Shown here: one piece after another, positions 61,265-64,000 of the stretch | Position numbering within the stretch: position 1 is the stretch's first letter | Layout: each line of letters begins with the position of its first letter | Source: Mauremys mutica | Taxonomy: Eukaryota > Chordata > Testudines > Geoemydidae | Reading direction: 5' to 3' | NCBI RefSeq assembly: GCF_020497125.1 | Contig: NC_059082.1 | Location: forward strand, 52,908,524-52,972,523 | Length of the DNA stretch: 64,000 bases | The notes under the pieces: generated by a model | Databases searched by the model: none | Told to the model about the DNA's origin: nothing | What the model saw: the letters and a program-made list of their open reading frames with translations, nothing else | Program-made: the position numbers and the translations under genes

Positions 61265-61400
61265 GGGAGCTGGTCGATCTGGATTGCCTTCCTGAATCTG
61301 CTTCAGAGTCTCTAGGTAACCTTGTGCCATTCTTGTCGCCTCCCTGTGCCTCAGTTTCCCCATCTATAACATTAGAAGAAGAATATTTCACTACCTCACA
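61265..61400 (+). repeat. MIR-like SINE fragment
   Basis: The text CTAGGTAACCTTGTGCCATT, then GCCTCAGTTTCCCCATCTAT, is the 3' part of a MIR-type core-SINE. Confidence 0.65.
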
Positions 61401-61447
61401 AGGGTCCTACCCAGGAAAGTACTCAAGCACCTTCTTAAATCCCACTC

Positions 61448-61776
61448 GAGCTGGTCAGGAATTTCCTGGTAACTGTTTTCTTGTTGAAAATGTTGATTCA
61501 TCAAAATCAAAACAGGAAAGGGTCAGTTTGGCCAAAATTCTCGACTCGAAGAAATATTGAAAAACAAGTTTTGAAACCAAAAATTCTGGTTTCCCAGTTT
61601 GAAACAAATGTTAGTTTCCAAATTTGAGCTCATTATAGTAAAAAAACAAAACCCCAACTTTTAAAATTAAAAAATAGTTGAAATTGAAGCAAAATGTCTC
61701 AGTTGATCCAAACCATTTTTTTTTAAAATCTCAAATATCTTCCTAGAATGGGAAAATCACTTCCTGCCCAGCTCTA
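61448..61776. repeat. A/T-rich MITE-like repeat
   Basis: It opens GAGCTGGTCAGGAATTTCC and closes TCCTGCCCAGCTCTA, so the edges are inverted relative to one another (GAGCTGG/CCAGCTC). The interior is full of TTGAAAAT, ATTTTT and GTTTCAAA words. This is the clearest copy of the family also seen at 13876, 22490 and 51385. Confidence 0.55.
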
Positions 61777-62308
61777 AGCCCCACTGATTTTAAGCAGATG
61801 GGTAAGTGCTGCCCTAAGTCGGAGCCAGAGAGATTGCAGGGATTAATTCATTCTTATTTGTAAAGCATTCTGAGACCTTAGTGCAAAAGTATAACCCATA
61901 TTGCTGGTGATATGTTTTGCTTTATATATGGATAATACATTATTTGTAGATACAATAATATATTATTTCCATATGAACATATTGCCTGTATTATATATTT
62001 GTATCAATTATACATTTTACTTTATTTCTATAATGACATTTATTATACAGTATATGATATAGGATTTAAGTTAATGTAAAGCAATAGGTATAATAAATTA
62101 TTATGCAGAGTAAATGCTATAAACTACATGGTTGTTTTCAGCATATGCCCTCCCTTTCCCGTCGTAGGCAATGGTTTCAGTTTTAGAACATGGAAACAAT
62201 TCTTTTAATGTTAGTGTTACACTGCGCCCCCTGAGCAGCTCATCAGGAGCCACGACTGAACTTGGGATGGGTAGCTCTCAAAACATGAGCCTTTACTGCC
62301 TGAGCTAA
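61777..62308. other. A/T-rich unannotated DNA
   Basis: 61900-62115 is A/T-rich (TATATATTT and ATTATA words) with no clean repeat unit. Around 61855-61890 the AAAGCATTCTGAGACCTTAG block is like a MIR tail. No gene was found. Confidence 0.45.
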
Positions 62309-62480
62309 CATAAGAACATAAGAACGGCCATATTGGATCAGGCCAATGGTCCATCTAGCCCAGTCTCCCATTTTCTGACAGTGGCGGTGCCAGATGCTTG
62401 AGAGGGAATGAATAGCACAGGGCAATCATCAAGTGATCCATCTCCTGTTGTTCAGTCCCAGCTTCTGGCAATCGAAACAC
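62309..62480 (-). mobile_element. CR1 LINE 3' end fragment
   Basis: The CATAAGAACATAAGAACGGCC tail marks the CR1 3' end on the minus strand. It continues through GGTCCATCTAGCCCAGTCTC and AAGTGATCCATCTCCTGTTG. It lies entirely in the 3' UTR, so nothing is coded. Confidence 0.92.
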
Positions 62481-63178
62481 AGCGATGAGGGACCAGGCTC
62501 ATCAACCTTTGTGTGTCTGTGGCCCAACCACCACTGGAGGGTGACAGAGCACTGCACTGAGTAGGTTATGCTGGCAGTGTGCCTGATTGCTGGTCCGGAG
62601 ATGTTTCTCACACATCTTTTTCCTTCGCTGTGGTTGTCCAGAGGCCCAGACTCTCCATGGGTCTCTTCATGGGCTCTTTGTGCAACATCCTCTGCAGCAT
62701 CCTCAGCAGTCCTCCTTTGCTTGTCTCTTTTTAAGTGCCAGGTGTATCAGGCCTGAATCCTGGGATGTGCTGAACATAGCAACTCCCTGTGGCCCCTTGG
62801 TGATGTTAGTTGTCCATGCTTCTCAGCAGATGGCTCCAGGTTTGATCCTGAAGAACCTCACCTCAGTAATTCTTGCCATTGACTTCAGTAGGGCTAGTTA
62901 CATGAGTAGCCTCACTTGAAGTACTCCTCACCTGAGTAAGGGGCTGCAGGATCAGGCCCTTATGCCCTGATCCCATGAAAGTCCACAGCAAAACTCCCAT
63001 TGATTGTAAAGGTGCAAGATCAGGCCCTTGATGAGTTTCCTACTGGCCCTACCAGCTGGGGCATGTAATGTTCCCCGGCTGCCAGCCCCATTGTGTCAGT
63101 CTGCCCAGCCTCTGCACCTGGCCTTGCACCTCTTGTATCATGGGGATCATGGCAAAATCTCCAATTGATTTGTGTTCT
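62481..63178. other. Unannotated intronic DNA
   Basis: No feature was recognised. Confidence 0.5.
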
Positions 63179-63400
63179 AAAAGAAGCTGTAAAAGGGGCA
63201 CCTGCAAAAATGCATGCATGTCCATTCCACGTGCAAAAAATGCCTGTGTCCACACAAATTGCCAATTTGCTTCCACAAAAGAAATAATTGCAGTCACAAT
63301 GGCCTGCTTGGCGTGCACAAGGGCATGTTTTTGCAGGTGCATGCATATTTTTGGGAATGCACTGCTGCCTGCAAAAAGATGCCTGCAAAAATGAACTCAA
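63179..63400. repeat. Cluster of TGCAAAAATG-like words, partly inverted
   Basis: CACCTGCAAAAATGCATGCATG (63200-63221) is mirrored by TTTTTGCAGGTGCATGCATA (63329-63348), and related TGCAAAAAAT, TGCAAAAAGAT and TGCAAAAATGA words recur. The origin is not identified. Confidence 0.6.
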
Positions 63401-64000
63401 AATTCACTAAGCAAATCCGTCTTCAAAAATGGAGTAGAAAAACATTCTAGAAAAACATTTCAAGACCTTGCATAATTCGGGTAGGGTCAGCCTGAGGGGA
63501 CTTTTATGCAATAATCCAAGATGGCCAGGAGGGGTGGAATCAGTTAAATACCTATGGCTGGGTCGGGTGGTGCTTTGAATCTGAGGTACTAGGAGATCCT
63601 GGAATTACCCCGAATTTGTCCATCTCCACTTAATAGAATTCTAAAGCACAATAACCATTGGGACATGTGTGGTCATCCACATGTGAAGCTCCTACAGAAC
63701 CACTGTTCAGTGAGGTCTGCCCCCAACTCCTACTGTAGTCAATGGGCATCTTTCCATTGACTTCGGTGGAAGTTGGATCAGGACTTTACCCTATTGTGCA
63801 CCACAAGCAATGCACATTTGGTGGAGTCGCTCACTGCAGCATGTGGACAGAGGTCCAGCCGTAGGGCTGTACATCATCAGACAGCCAAAGGGTGAGGCTC
63901 GTTCCACTCTGAATATAGTCAGGAGGGCAGAAATCAAGTTCATATCATTTCTTCCATCTCACAGATGAATGATCAGACTGAAGGAGTCTCCTGACTGTCT
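63401..64000. other. Unannotated DNA to the window end
   Basis: No exon, repeat or RNA gene was recognised. If the SRL assignment is right, this is still intron. Confidence 0.5.

Overview
The window is vertebrate nuclear DNA, most likely from a cryptodiran turtle. Two things point there. First, CR1 LINEs are dense and several end in ATTCTATG or TTCTTATG octamer tails. Second, a tRNA-headed, CR1-tailed SINE at about 36480-36644 looks like the Cry-type SINEs of cryptodires. Genes are sparse and introns are long. There are no bacterial features.

The only host gene I recognise is SRL (sarcalumenin), on the + strand. Three exons are supported: a 1944-nt Glu/Asp-rich exon (29517-31460), a 99-nt exon (35216-35314) and a 96-nt exon (37110-37205). 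All three are phase 1-1 and divisible by three. The first can therefore be skipped without changing frame, as expected for the known choice between the long acidic sarcalumenin and the short 53-kDa glycoprotein. The signal-peptide exon and the GTPase-like (EHD-type) exons were not found. The DNA from 37206 to the end is probably one large intron.

The rest is mostly transposon-derived. (a) 1-12700: a CR1 3' end; a GC-rich foldback hAT element; a minus-strand CR1 split by a full-length hAT transposon (4522-8915, decayed transposase) that itself carries a younger CR1; then two more non-autonomous hATs. (b) 16203-20738: an almost complete minus-strand Ty3/gypsy retrotransposon with two LTRs, a 5-bp target duplication and decayed gag-pol. 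(c) 26236-27385: an older CR1 inside a pyrimidine-rich repeat tract. (d) 32611-32833: a near-perfect palindromic repeat. (e) 43485-43955: a minisatellite. (f) 44639-53910: five more hATs (one nested in another), a solo LTR and a decayed CR1. (g) 56183-60380: a CR1 split by a 2.65-kb hAT with internal minisatellite arrays and a probable further insertion. Ten hAT-type insertions have target duplications that can be read directly: seven exact and three with one mismatch in eight bases.

The insertions give an internal relative chronology by nesting. The SRL exons lie in a stretch with few recent DNA transposons. All transposon proteins are broken or truncated, so no mobile element here looks autonomous. 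Coordinates of LTR and hAT ends are exact where a target duplication is quoted. CR1, MIR and tandem-repeat edges are good to about 10-20 bases.
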